Positions 46,437 to 59,933 of a stretch of DNA of 64,000 bases are shown in pieces. Under the pieces are notes generated by a model. That model was not told where the DNA came from and made no database searches. It worked only from the letters and a program-made list of their open reading frames with translations. Numbering within the stretch: the first letter of the stretch is position 1; the number at the start of each line of letters is the position of its first letter. The position numbers were made by a program, and so were the translations under genes. Origin of the DNA: Acanthochromis polyacanthus (lineage: Eukaryota > Chordata > Actinopteri > Pomacentridae); the NCBI RefSeq assembly GCF_021347895.1, contig NC_067130.1:30587817-30651816 (forward strand), read 5' to 3'.

Positions 46437-46605
46437 TGAAAACTTACTAGAGAGATTATATATCTCATCTGGCGTGGGAACACCTTGGGATACCCCAGGA
46501 AGAACTGGAAAGCGTAGCTTGGAATAGGGATGTCTTGAATAACCTGTTTCACCTGCTGCCCTTGCAACCGAACTCTGGATAAGTAGAAGAAAATGGATGG
46601 ATGGT
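46437..46605 (+). mobile_element. Rex3/RTE-like LINE 3' end
   Basis: The blocks AGAGATTATATATCTCATCT, GGGATACCCCAGGAAGAACT, CTGCTGCCCTTGCAACCGAA and GGATAAGTAGAAGAAAATGG, ending in GGATGGATGG, match the conserved 3' end of Rex3/RTE-type teleost retrotransposons with a GATG tail. 5'-truncated and too short to encode protein. Confidence 0.75.
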
Positions 46606-47198
46606 GTTCAAGACATCATTTTTTACAACTAGCATTAGCATTTGTATCAAACTCTTGCCGTATCGTCTGCGCAAAAAATGGTTGCATGATGAAGTTTTTG
46701 TGTCTTGATGAAAATTGCAAGCTTTTTCTACTTGATGGTTTGTTGAAGACTTGAAGGATGGCTCAATTAACAGTCCTCTCCATGGCACCGACCAGTGAGA
46801 GTACATTGAGCGGTTACGAGTAGAACTAAACACAGCAGGTCAGAAAATTAAGCAGCAGTAAAGTAATAAAGAAGAAACCAGTAACCCCAAACAAAATGCA
46901 GAATGCCAACTCAGACAAAGTTCTACAGCAACACAGAAGAGAAAAACATCTTTACAGTAAAAACATCAAACGTGATGAGCGGAGGATAGACTGGTCTGGG
47001 ACACTCAGTCTCCCATGAAGCCTCCTACGGTTTCCAACACGAAGAACAAAAACAAATCTCCATGGTGTGAACTGGTGGTGTGAAATGTTTATATGGAAAA
47101 GCACAAACTGTCGTTTCATAGTTCAATTAAAGTGTCCCAAAAAAGGAACTAAAGTTTTTTATAACTCGTGTATATGAGTTTGTACCTTTTGCCGTCTC
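46606..47198. other. No gene recognised
   Basis: Unremarkable spacer; no exon or repeat identified. Confidence 0.35.
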
Positions 47199-47254
47199 AT
47201 CGTGCATGAACATGTGTAAATGAGATGGATGCTTTACACATGTTCATGCACGAT
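47199..47254. repeat. Perfect 22-bp hairpin with a 12-nt loop
   Basis: ATCGTGCATGAACATGTGTAAA (47199-47220, here split for length as ATCGTGCATGA and ACATGTGTAAA) is followed after TGAGATGGATGC by its exact reverse complement (47233-47254). No mismatch. Flanks do not extend the stem. No larger element could be delimited. Confidence 0.95.
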
Positions 47255-47798
47255 CAGTGTGTCTTTTGCATGCATTTATTCATGACTTGTTTCTTTCTAA
47301 CCTTTTATCTGTTGGTGCATTAATCACATGCATTTACACCAAGAGTCTGCTGCTCCACCTATAAAAACTGATTCATGATCGAACCCACAATAGGACCACA
47401 AAATAACACACTGACCTCAACCTGTTTATTACATTTATTGTCTCCATTTTTAAGAACCTATAAAGCACACGATAAGGAAATAACAAAAAGAGGCAAAATA
47501 CAATAAAAAGACAAACAACATGTAATAAAAATGACAGGAACTGGACTTTGCAAATTGGTAAAATTCAAGGCTTGAATAAAAATTAACAATTAATTATTGT
47601 TGATATTTTAAACGTTCTATATGCAACATTCAGAATGACTGGAGATCAATAGAAGACCAGCATTCCAGAACAAAATAAGCCTTCTCTTTTCACTTTCCTT
47701 TTCAATGGCAAAGGTTGTACCCCTGAGAGCCGACAAAAAGTAACACTGTCACAACCTTTTGCCCACACTAGGACTGTAAAATACACTAAATGGCCATC

Positions 47799-48163
47799 CA
47801 TCCATCCTCTATACACCGCTTTATCCTCATTAGGGTCGCGGGGGGTGCTGGAGCCTATCCCAGCTGACTCAGGCGAAGGCAGGGGACACCCTGGACAGGT
47901 CGCCAGTCTGTCACAGGGCTACATATACAGACACACAATCACACTCACATTCACACCTACGGGCAATTTAGAGTACTCAATTAACCTCAGCATGTTTTTG
48001 GACTGTGGGAGGAAGCCGGAGTACCCGGAGAAAACCCACACATGCTCAGGGAGAACATGCAAACTCCATGCAGAAAGATCCCAGGCCCAGGCCGGGATTT
48101 GAACCGGGGATCTTCTTGCTGCAAGGCAAAAGTGCTAACCACTACTCCACTGAGCAGCCCTGG
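47799..48163 (-). mobile_element. GATG-tailed, tRNA-like-headed repeat, copy 2
   Basis: Same family as 30216-30597, with a better-kept B-box (CGGTTCAAATCCCGGCC on the minus strand) and the blocks CTTCCTCCCACAGTCCAAAA, GGTCGCCAGTCTGTCACAGG and GGAGCCTATCCCAGCTGACT. It ends at the (ATCC)n-type tail near 47799. It faces the copy at 48337-48612 across about 170 bp. Confidence 0.85.
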
Positions 48164-48336
48164 CCATAATGTGTTGTGTTCAATTTATTTAACATCAACC
48201 TCACTCGTCCTGTCCTTAACTGTTCGTCATAGAGAGCCAACAGTTTCAACGAGAGGGACTCGCATGCGCTAACATGCACTCATGGCTGCACTGGCGGCCA
48301 ACATATAGAATTAGAACAGATTAGAACACAAACACG

Positions 48337-48612
48337 GCGGGCTGCACAGCAGCGTAGTGGTTAGCACTAAGCAAGAAGATCCACGGTTCAAATCCCGGCC
48401 TGGGATCTTTCTGCATGGAGTTTGCATGTTCTCCCTGTGCATGCGTGGGTTTTCGGCGGGCACTCCGGCTTCCTCCCACAGTCCAAAAATGTGCTGAGGT
48501 TAATTGGTTACTCTAAATTGCCCGTAGGTGTGAATGTGAGTGTGATTGTGTGTCTGTATATGTAGCCCTGCGACAGACTGGCGACCTGTCCAGGGTATCT
48601 CCTGCCTTCGCC
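48337..48612 (+). mobile_element. GATG-tailed, tRNA-like-headed repeat, copy 3 (opposite orientation)
   Basis: Plus-strand copy starting GGCTGCACAGCAG with GTGGTTAGCAC (A-box-like) and CGGTTCAAATCCCGG (B-box), continuing to GGCGACCTGTCCAGGGTA. It is truncated before the GATG tail. Copies 2 and 3 form an inverted pair. Confidence 0.8.
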
Positions 48613-48957
48613 CAAGTCAGCAGAGTTCACCAAAAAGTGTTTCTGAAAACATTTGAGGCACAAAAAAAAGGCCTTAAGTTGTGGAATTTAGCTTCATTTT
48701 AGGTCAACAGCAGTTAGTTTAAAAGTTAAGGTATCAATAATATGCCCATGAATGCATAAATTGATGGTGACCTCAACTTTATGCAAATAAGGAGTGGATG
48801 TCCAATGTCCTATTTCCTGAAATGGGTTACAGTGCTACCAGAAAGCATTGCATGGCGGCTTACATAGACAATAAATAGGAAGCATTAAAGTCATGGATCC
48901 AGTGGACGCCAACTATGAGACATAATTCTCTGCTTCGAACATGATTACTCCACCATG

Positions 48958-49229
48958 TCTATTAGACATTGTTAATGTGGTAAATGACTATTCTAGCTGG
49001 AAACGACTGATTTTTAATGGAATGTCTCCATAGTGGTACAGAGGAACATTTCCAGCAACCATCACTCCTGTGTTCTAATGCTACATTGTGTTAGCTAATG
49101 GTGCTGAAAGGCTCATTGATGACGAGAAGACCGTTGTGCAGTTATGTTAGGACATGGATAAAAGTGTGACTTTTTTAATGGAAAACATGGAATTGCCTGG
49201 GTGATCCCAACCTTTTGAACAGTGTATAT
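48958..49229 (-). mobile_element. Tc1/mariner-derived MITE, truncated copy
   Basis: In reverse complement this matches 59934-60309 throughout: TGATGGTTGCTGGAAATG, CTATGGAGACATTCCATTAA, CATTAGCTAACACAATGTAG and the end near CAAAAGGTTGGGATCACCC. The right end (outer inverted repeat) reaches the (TATATG)n tract at 49224; the left end is missing. Confidence 0.85.
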
Positions 49230-49230
49230 G

Positions 49231-49287
<57 letters not shown>
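49224..49287. repeat. (TATATG)n and (TA)n microsatellite
   Basis: About four TATATG units followed by roughly 20 TA dinucleotides. It sits exactly at the end of the MITE copy, so it may have grown from the TA target and TATA-rich terminus. Confidence 0.95.
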
Positions 49288-49290
<3 letters not shown>

Positions 49291-49379
49291 AAACCTTGTA
49301 TTTTGTACCTTTATTTAAAAAAAGGGTTTTCTATGTCACATAGTATTGTTGCAGGCGTTGGTTATATATAAAAGACACA

Positions 49380-49745
49380 GATTTGTCAACTACTATTTTG
49401 AGGCCTTGAAGTTGGCATTTGCGTTCATCGTCTTGGTGTAATTTTTTAAATGGATGTGATGAAGGTGCCCCTCTTTAGCATCTCTTTTACTCTAAATGGG
49501 ACCATAATTTACAAAATGAACATCATTCTGTATTGAAATATTTTTTAAACTACCAACTGAGACCATAAATTCAAAAAGAAAATGTTTACTGAGATAACAA
49601 ATTGAGTGAGAAGTGAATTTGTTTTCTCATAGACTTCTTCTTGCAACCAGAACAGTTGCCCCCTACTGGCTGTTAAAAAGAATGCAGGTTCAAATCGGTG
49701 ACTTCAGGCTACATCCATTTTTTATACAGCTTATGAGCCAGATAT
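49380..49745 (+). repeat. Interspersed repeat family A, copy 4
   Basis: Same blocks as 31395-31760: TACTCTAAATGGGACCATAA, CAACTGAGACCATAAATT, GACTTCTTCTTGCAACCAGA, GTTGCCCCCTACTGGCTGTT, with a tail near ATGCAGGTTCAAATC. It is the best match to copy 2. Confidence 0.65.
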
Positions 49746-50459
<714 letters not shown>

Positions 50460-51080
50460 AAACACACACTCTGCAGGCCATAAATGTGCTGGAACACTGG
50501 CTGGCAGACAGTGGAACAAGAAATAAATGAGAAGAGTGTGAAACCCGCTATCATAAGGACTTTCCCAGACTGTGTGTGTGTTTTTTAAAATTTCCACAAA
50601 AGACCTCAAACTGACTTCTTTGTGCTGCAGTTCTACTATTCTGCGACTTTATCCAGTCTAGCAAAGTGACAGCAGCATCCCAATGAAGCTCCTCTTCAGT
50701 TTAAACCTCTAAAAACTCTTCCCTTTGTGTCATAATTGCATTTTTATTAGTTTTTCCAATATCATATACCACAGCTCCTGTTAGAATGTGCAGATCTTTG
50801 AAGTCCCTGCACCATTCGCTCCTATATGCTCACAGGGGCAAGGTACAATATCGGATTAATTCAGCAGCAAACATTTAGAAATGATTCCGAAGTAGAATAA
50901 TGATATGGGATTGGTTTCTCAGGTTTGTGGTGCGTGAAACATTCAGAGTCTGAATCTCTGTTTTGAGACTATCGTCAGTACAATGCAGTTTCAACATAGA
51001 AGTGCTTCAATCCATAGCGTTGACTGTCTTTCTGTGTTCATAAAAATCTCATATGGACACATTAAGATTTAAAAAGATTT

Positions 51081-51255
51081 GGGCGTCCGTATAGCTCATT
51101 GGGTTAAGCGGGTGACCCATGTACAGGGGCTGGTCTCCGATGCAGTGGCCCGGGTTCAATTCCTGCCCGCGGCCCTTGGCTGCATGTCTTCCCCCTACTC
51201 TTCTCCCCATTTCCTATCACTCTTCACTGTGACTATTGCAATAAAAAAAAGATTT
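51081..51255 (+). mobile_element. tRNA-derived SINE with target duplication
   Basis: A-box-like TATAGCTCATTGGGTTAAGC (51090-51109) and B-box GGGTTCAATTCC (51152-51163), followed by a pyrimidine-rich body (GCATGTCTTCCCCCTACTCT, CACTCTTCACTGTGACTATT) and an ATAAAAAAAA tail. AAAAAGATTT directly precedes the element and recurs after the tail, a likely 10-bp target duplication. This is a common percomorph SINE type. Degenerate anticodon arm, so not a tRNA gene. Confidence 0.88.
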
Positions 51256-54200
51256 AAGCAGTTATTTGTCACATGTTCATACAGTATGTGCAGTGGAATG
51301 CAAAGTGACTGTTCTTCAAGGGTGTGCAATGACAGTAAGACATAATGATGAAAGTTCTTTTAAAAACCCATAGAAAAAGTCACATAATTAATATTTAGAA
51401 GGTAGTGATTGTGATGCTGTCAATGAAAAACTTTGATTTTTACATTATTTTTAGCAGTGAAATAGGACTTCCTGTTTGGAGTTTTCATGTCGACTGTGTC
51501 TGCTTGAATCTAGCACAACAGACCGGGAATGCCAAAAAAAAAATTGGAGAAACCACTCGATGAATCTTGTCTTCAGTCCTGACAGTCTGAAGGAAGTTAT
51601 ATTAACAGTTATGAAGACTGACTGATCAGCGAAATCCTGCATGAACATAAACTTTCATGTTTCCGCACCAAATCGAAAAGGCCAGTTATCAAAAACAGCT
51701 GGCAGCAAAGTAGCCTCAGGTGAGGTTATTTTTATTGTAGTTGGTGACTTCACAGGTGAAAATCTAGTAAAATTGAAATCAAAAGTCATCTGAGCAACAT
51801 GAGCTAAATAACGCATCTAACATATTTGTCCATTCCCATCTTGGTAAATCAGATAATGTACGTATTCGAACCTCTAGATGAACGGGAAGATCTGCCCTCA
51901 GCTTCATACTTCGACCTACAACTTGGAAAAAGTCAAGAATTCCAGGTGCAACTTCAAAAAGGCCATTATTGTCACAGGAGGAAGGTGTTCAGTTTCAGAT
52001 TTCCTGCAATAATTCAGCTAACAATAGTACCCAAACACCACCCTAAAGCAAAACCGCAAAATGTCAACTTCCTCAACATCAATATTTTGTAGATGTTCAA
52101 CAACTTGGAGACGAGATTTTTTGGTTTCTCATGTTTTTGGCCCAAAAACACGAACATATGAATCAGATCAAACATTGCGTTAGTGACTGTTGGAACATAA
52201 ATGGGATTTTGTAGGTACCAGACCCAATAATTTATCACTTTTGACCAGACACATCACTTCCACTTCTTATCATGTCCTCTCCTGTTCTTGCAGAAAAAGC
52301 ATGAATTTTCACACATTTGAAGAAGCCTTCCATCCCAGCCATTAAGGTGTGGTTAGACAACATCAGAGCAACCTCTTGTTAAATGTCTTGCAACTTGAAA
52401 TCAAGAAAGACAATCACCATCGCACTATCACATTCAGGTAAACGTCCATCCTATGTGCTTGTCCCTTGCGTGATTACAGCAACCCTCACCTTGTGGAAAC
52501 CTTCTTGTCTGTCATTAGACCTCAGCAGATGATCCAGAATCATCTTTCCTATCTTCTATAAAAACCTTCCAAAGTTCTCCTAAGCCATTTATCTTCTGCA
52601 TTTACTACTTTGGAGTGTTATTGCTTCTCGAAACTCTATTTCCAACCTAAAAAGCATTGAAAGAACCGTCCCCATCCTACCTCCAAACCTGGACCTGAGC
52701 AATGTTCTCCTCTACTTTTATCCATCCCATCACTAACAGAACATCTCAGACGAAGGTGGAGTTGCTTCTCTATTGATATCACAATAGCAGAATCACTAAA
52801 CATCTTCTACTATAAACTAAAAGCCCACTTTTCCACTCTCCATCCCAACAATCTGATCAAGCACTACCTTACGTCAAGTGTTTACAGATGAAAAATTGTG
52901 CTTTTAGGTTACTAAAAGTCCCAGTTTGGAGTATCTGTCTCATTCTGCTGTGTGGTTTGAAAGCTCTTACTGTAATTTGCCTCAGACAAAACCGTCTGCC
53001 AAGTCAGTATAATATAATGAAAGAAACAAACAAATGTGCTCAAAGCAATAACAGAAGCAATGACTTAGCTCCCTCAGTTCTCACAAAACACCGTTTGTGC
53101 CAAAAAGAAAAAAACCCCAGGAGTCAAAACGAAGCCAGATCATTTCACTCACATAACTTAGCCAAACAACAACAAGTGCTTCAGACCTAATTCGTTTCTG
53201 TTTTACTGACTGATGGTGAAAGCGACCACAGTTTGGATCTCTCCTGCCTGAATTTTGCATCTTTCATAAACAAAGTCTGGATAAGCCGCGGTTGTTGAGG
53301 CAGGAAATAAATACGCTGTGAAACAGGCTCTGGCTTTATGTGGCTGGAGCTGCCTGTTCGCCACATATAATAACCCACTGTTGGATCTGTGCAGCACAAA
53401 CAGAACTCAGTAAGAATAATACAGTTAATTTGCTGGAGAAATTAAGAAAAGACTCAAAGCCCAAGAATCAGTTCATCTGAAGGTGTTGTTTTTGATTTTA
53501 CATTGTTTTCCTGTTCCAAATAAAATATAAAATGAACCAATGTGAGGAGCAGTGGAAAAAACGGCTGGAAGTAAGACGTGTTTTCTGACAAACAGAAAAA
53601 TAAAAAGTCTTTTTATGGCTTCCTGATGAGATTCTTTTCATACCGACCACAGATTCACAAATAAATGAAACACACACACACAGGTCTGCAGTATTCTTAG
53701 CCTCCGCCCCCAGTTTCCACGGTGACTCGGGAGCTGTTCACTTCCTGTATCTGGTTTGGCTGCAGCACCTCACTTCCTGGAAACAGCAGCATGTTTGGAA
53801 TCACATGACTCTCGTTGTGTGTGTGTGTGTGTGTGTGTTATATAACCAGCTGGCCCTGACTAATACTGGTCAACTTTTAGCACCTGCTATTTATAACAAC
53901 AATGGTTTTAGAAGAGGTTCAGCTTTTTTCATGACAGTTTTATTTTTTCTCCACACCTAATTAGACCAGTTATGTTGAAAATAAAGGTTTCTGTCTTTAC
54001 CAAACCATGTGAAGTTTAAGGCAGACCATGAAGTTGAACCCCTTGGAATTAGCTTTTTTTAATAAAAAAAAAAATCACAATAACTTTAGTGTGTTTAATG
54101 AAGAAATGTAAAAAATGTTGGCTTCGTAATATGAGTGAGCCCAAGTTACAGGTCCTTAAAGTACTCTTCGTATTTTGTGCTTTCATAAGATAGAGATTAG

Positions 54201-57200
54201 GGCAACATTTGACGCCTCTTAAAACTTTCAGCCAAATCAATTTTACATCCACTTCAGGTGTCACAATTCACTGGGAGAATCTTTCTATAACTAACTTTGA
54301 GCATCAATATTATGGGATATAATATAGTTTCAACAGCAAACCTGCAGCAGTTGAATGTTTGTGACATGGAGTCATAGAAACAAGTGTTGGTACTATGGAG
54401 GTGTTTTGTGATCATACTATATCTAAAGATCAGCTGATTCTGTGGGGATCAGATGGGAATAGTTTTTTTTTTTTTTTCAGATTTGGTTCGTATTATAAGG
54501 AATGATCCAGATAGTGTACTTTTTTCTTTAAAGAAATGAAATAAAATAAAATTCAGTAACAAAACAGTGAAAATCTGGCAGCAGGGGTGCCAGAAAAACA
54601 CATTAAAGACTGTGTAATACTGAAATGTTCAAAAACTGTTGAAACTTGTTAAAGTAATGGCAAATAATACTATTTTAGTAGATCTAATACAATAAAAGAG
54701 AGTAATTTAATGGTCAAAGAATTAATTACCATTTGTAAAAATATAGATTTTTAATATGAATGTTGTTTAGGGTTTTGCCCTGTTATTTGTTTGTTTTTGT
54801 TTGTTTTTTACGTTTAACATGTAAATTAATACTGTTTCAAAACACTTATTGTCTGAAATTTAACAAAAATGGGGAAAATCGGTTTAAAAATGGTAAATTA
54901 TTTAAAAAAAAATAGAAATAAAAAGAGTTTTAAAAAGTGTGGGTGGCGATAAACCATCTGCAATAACAAGTAAACGAATTCTAATCTCATGCAAAAACAT
55001 ATGTTTGGAAGTACCCACTGGTGAGATTTAACCCAAACAAACTGCCAATTAATGACCACGCTGTTTGTGCCATTTACTAACACAATACCAAAAAATAAAC
55101 AACAATTTGATCCCAGAGCTTCAAATCATGCATGAAGTAATCAGCAGACAAAATTGGCAGTGTCTCAGGTTGTATTAGAAGAGCAGCTACTAATACTGCA
55201 ACTATCAAAGTTCTGTATTTGCAGCTGAAATGTACTGTGACAAAAATGAACGGTTGAATATGAAGGTAGATGCTAAAAAAAAATGTCCTTTTAGGCAAAA
55301 GCAGAGAACAAACTGAAGTGAACACCCACTAACACTCTGGTTAATGAAGTTTAGACAGATGCTATTCAATAATACAATAACTTTATTTATCTCTGAAGGG
55401 AAATTCAAAGCTAGTGTTTAGCTGTGTCTTCTCTAAGTCCAGCTTACTGAGATAAAGTTGTAGAAGCTTTCATTATGACTCTGCTGTTGCCAAAAACTCC
55501 AACCTGATAATCACAGTTCACCAAACTCCGTCCAATTACAGCTCCACTAGAGCATCATGTGACTTCTGTTGACAAGCCCTGGTTTGGTTATTGATGGTGT
55601 TGGGAGCCTAAATATGGCAGCAGCCATAAAGTCAACTTGGTTCAGACCAAAGAAAACAAACTTCCCTGGATGACAGTGGTTGTGGAGATGCTGGTTTGGT
55701 GAAGGATCCTGTGTTGCTCTTCAGTGATTGTGATGTGGGGAAATGTGACTGGTGTTTAGGTGTTTTTAATTTGAAGGGAATTACAGGATTTAAACCAACG
55801 TTTGAGAATTTACATGGAAAAAGCTGCAGCTTCTGATCAAAGTTGTGGAAATTGAAATATCTGAAAGTGAGATATCAAAGCTTTTGCTAGACAACTGTGT
55901 AAAGATTTTGGCTCAAAATCTGTCCAAAAACCTTTCATCGGTATTTAGTCAAAAACCAATAATATTGTGTGTTGGAACCAGAGTGAAAATTCAGATTGAC
56001 CAATGCGTTTTCCAAGTTTCATGATAGACCAACCCACAACTGGATAACATCCCCCTTGAAACCACCAATATGAATCTCATGGTGATGCTCCTCTGAGGAC
56101 AACAATTGTCTGAACAATAATTTCATGGTAATTTATTCAAAAGCTCTTGAGATTTCTTGGACTAAAGTAAGTGGACCAACTGCCCAACCAATAGACAGAC
56201 GTTGTCCTCCATAGAACCTCATGGATCAAGTTCAAGAAAGGTCGATTCTACCCTTTTTAATGACATGAGACATACAATAACTGGTGATGCTGCAAACCTT
56301 CTTCATATGGACAGATTATAAACGGTCTGGCATTTACAGAGACTTGCTATAGAAACCTAATCTTGAAGATTTAGATGATAGCACATTACAGTTTTGAGGT
56401 TTGGAGGATGAGATTTCAGGTTTATTTTCAGCTCTTTGTTTGTGTTGCTGTAGTATTTTTTTTCACCCACATGTAGTTTTAGCCTCGCTTTCATTTTCAG
56501 CTACTGTAACTACTGTAACCACTTCCATCTTTCCTCTTTCTCTGAGCACTTTTCTCTACTCCAGATTCACTCTGGCATTACGGCAGGTTGTCTGTCAGTA
56601 ATTACAGATGCTGCTTTTTTTTCTGGAACCAGGCCTCTGAATTTCCTGCCAGACCCAACTGTACAGTCCGCATATAGACCAGGACAGCTGTGTGCACGCT
56701 GCATGAAGCAATTTTCACTGATTTGCACTGGCTCTGGATGTAACTAGTGCTGTAGAACTCTCTGGGATTCCTCATAGTAAGAAGGTTATCCGAGCAGAAG
56801 AGTGAGTGATGCAACACAGTCAGAGTCTTGCATGAAAAAGCAGAATTTGGACAGTTTGAATCTCTACCAAGTTACGGGAAAATACAGTCAAAGCCTCCTT
56901 GATGATCTTAGCTCAGATAACACATATTTCTTGTACATTTGAGCCAATTTGGTTTGACCTTCTCTCATAATTGGCTATTTTTTGGGATGCTATGATGAAG
57001 CACTCGCATTATGTCCACTGAAGTCCTAGAACCAAACATGCTGTAGTCTTTTGCTGGACTCCCCAAGATCTCTGAAGGTTTCTCTGGTGTCACGCACCCA
57101 GACATTAGCCGCGGTGGTTCTAGAGGAGGACTTTTGGTATTTGAACTCAACATCCAAACAGATTTATCTTCCCTCCAAGCCTCTTTCAGGAACTCTACTT

Positions 57201-58064
57201 GGACAATCACTTCTGAACCGTTGTCACCGACAACTGAGTATAAATGGGGCAAAGTCCCAGCCATCATGTGCACTAATTCAGCACTGGTTTCTCCTTTCCT
57301 GTCTCCATTTAATATAACATCTTGCAGCATCTTAAAACCAACAAAAAAGTTAATTTCTTGCCCAATTAATACCCTCACTGAAAGAGCTTGCAAACAGCTA
57401 ATCTTTAAAGATGAGGGACATGAAACTGCTGTTGTCCACTATTTCAAGAAACAGTCAACACAAGGATTTAACTTTTAACTCTGGCATTATACAACTTCTT
57501 CCTGTGTACGTCTTCCTGCAGTATTGGAGACTTGTAGGGAATAGTAATCTATTACCACAGTAGCTGTGCCCACTTGTACTGGTCCGGTAGACGGCAACCA
57601 TACCTGCACTCCGGACAACTGCCAAACTAGATTATTTTAACATATGAGAAAATGACCTTTGTCAGATGTGTTCTCACCAATGGAAGTGCTCTTGTTTGGG
57701 TTAAGCAAGAAATGGTGTACAAGAGGCAGGTGATGATGCATAAATTATGCTCCTGCAGATTCATAATCTGGTCAACAACAACAAAGTCTCTTGCTGTGTC
57801 TTGAATTTGTGTGTCGGCCCTAACAAACAGGGTTCCAGAAGCTTGTGGTCACTCCAGTTACACCTTTCTATTGCTGTTTTGGGTAAAATACTTAATTTTC
57901 TTGCAGTTTTGGGGCAGATGCATTATAAAAATGTCATCAACATTCTCATTAGTCACAGTTGAGGTGCAATGAGACACTAGATGACCTTTGTAGTGAAGAC
58001 CTGACACGGTAAAGACTGATTGTCAACTGACTCTGACGTTTGAGTTCTCATATACCAACCCTAT
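51256..58064. other. Long gene-poor stretch
   Basis: I see no supported gene. It contains a (TG)n run at 53816-53838 and a dispersed-repeat-like block near 55370-55410 (ACTTTATTTATCTCTGAAGGGAAATTC). A possible LINE-like fragment lies at about 52600-52900, without clear frame. A 142-codon minus frame at 56965-57393 has no motif I recognise. Confidence 0.35.
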
Positions 58065-58225
58065 ACAGCTAAACTGGATTCTAAAATATAGCTTGAAGGG
58101 AACGTAGTTTGGTTTGTGATGTGGTGGGAAAAGTCTGAAACAGCAACCAAGTCCTCGTGATGAGGTGGGAGGGATGGTTGATGGCAAACTAGTGACCAGA
58201 CTTTCACCCAGACGACCAGCGAATT
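58065..58225 (+). repeat. Repeat shared with the scpp1-like 3' flank
   Basis: Shares with 21440-21640 the blocks CTATACARCTAAACTGRATT, CTTGAAGGGAA, GTGGGAAR, and ACTTTCACCYAGAMGACCAG in the same order and orientation, with indels between. A diverged dispersed repeat of unknown class. Confidence 0.6.
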
Positions 58226-59933
58226 GGACGAGAATGTGAGAATTAATTTCCGCTTTCTGTCATGGTTTACTTTTGTTTTTTTTACTTGCTTACTGGGAAA
58301 AGATCATGCCTTATTTTTAGACACTTTTACATCTTATAAGCTGGGCAAAAAAGGAGTGGTTGGTCTCAAGACGGCTAAACTGTAGACAGCTTCCACTTTC
58401 TATAAACACTCTCGCTGTAACAGAAGCAATAGGCCTTGAATTATCATGAACGAAATCCAGATTTAATCAAGTCAAGACAATGTTTTATTATTGATTTGAA
58501 AAATAGGTAGGATTAGATATTCATCTTTTGTCTTTTTGCCTAAGGCCTGATTGGATTCTGATGGATCCTTGGGCTTGATGGCAAAGTTAGTTTAAGAGTG
58601 GAGCTGCAGGATGGAATATCTTGTTTTTTATGCTTGAGTTGTTAAAGCTGCCAGTAGACCTGCAAAACCACTAAGTGGAACAGAATTTTATATTTCTTGC
58701 ACTATTTTTTTTTAGCCTTTTCTAGGTGCAAATTGAACCTGTGCCTAAAAACAGATGGAAGGAAACACTCGTGTGGACACGTTTATTTATATTTCTACTG
58801 TATTGCATGATTTTTATTCTGTTCATGATCTGAACCTTCCTCACGTCTCAGACTCTAAATGTGTCACATCATCACCTTCATGAATCATATCCTGCTGCAA
58901 ATCTTCCATCAAATGGCTCTGTCAAAGTTAAAATTATCCTTCAATGCTCTTATTAGGTTTTCATTTTAGATTTTGCACCACTTCTCTCTTAGAATCCGAC
59001 CCAGGAGATCTAACATTTAGACTCCTTACTTCATGGTCACATGTAATGACAGGCCTCTCAATGCAGAAGCCTGTTTTGCTTTTTTTTTCTTGAAGCCCAG
59101 AGAGGGCCGTAGCTAAATGCAGATTTTTAGCTTCAAAGAAAGCGAACCCCATCAGAAAGTGCAAATTTAAGGAGTGTATTTTCTGTGTTCTGTTTTTTAC
59201 ACCGGTTTCTGCGTCAGTGTCGTGCAATGAGACGCAGAGCAGAGCAGTGTCAGAATTACAGGCCTGAACTATATGTCGAGCTTCCTGTCTGAAAAAGGTT
59301 GTTGAGGAACCACCCTGAGCTCCTCTCTCAGACATTCCTCTTCTAATTATGCCCACGGAGAACGTTTCTGTGTGCGCTGAAGGAGTCGGGGGACTGTAGA
59401 ACACACCAAAGTTTGCCCACATGTAAAGCTCCGTATTCCACTTGATGACTGACGCATTACGCTCTCGTGTCTGCAATAATTACCGTCAACACAGGACAGA
59501 TCTGCGCTCGGAGCTCTGCTTGGTTTGGCTCCAGTTTCAGACGAGATATTATGTATTTTGTTTACTTTGTCTAAGGATGTAATTCATAGTATTCTGGATA
59601 TAGTTTGGGTGGGGCTGGTTTAGCGTCGCTTTAATTTTCCACAGATACAGATGTAGGCATTGTGCAACACCCAATAGTGACTAACGTTTGTGCTGTTTTT
59701 TAACACGTCGCTGCTTCAAAAAGTGACTCTATAGGTTGATTTATTTTTTTGCTCTTGTCATCTAAACATCACATGGATAAAATATATTTCACTACAACAG
59801 GCTTTAACAAAGTCTGTCATTATGAGGTTTATGCATTCTCATAAACCTTCTTGAACAATTTAATTAAAGTTTGCATTAGCCTAACATTACTACATTCCTA
59901 CAGCAATCATGTTCTGGATTAATAACAAAGATA
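58226..59933. other. No gene recognised; one long minus frame
   Basis: A 171-codon minus frame (58961-59476) covers less AT-rich, high-complexity DNA without repeats. It contains no domain I recognise, no signal peptide and no splice evidence. Conserved non-coding DNA is an alternative explanation. Confidence 0.3.

Noticed and set aside
47845..48272. Two plus frames of 76-85 codons
   Set aside because: They translate a dispersed tRNA-headed repeat, as does the 105-codon frame at 30360.
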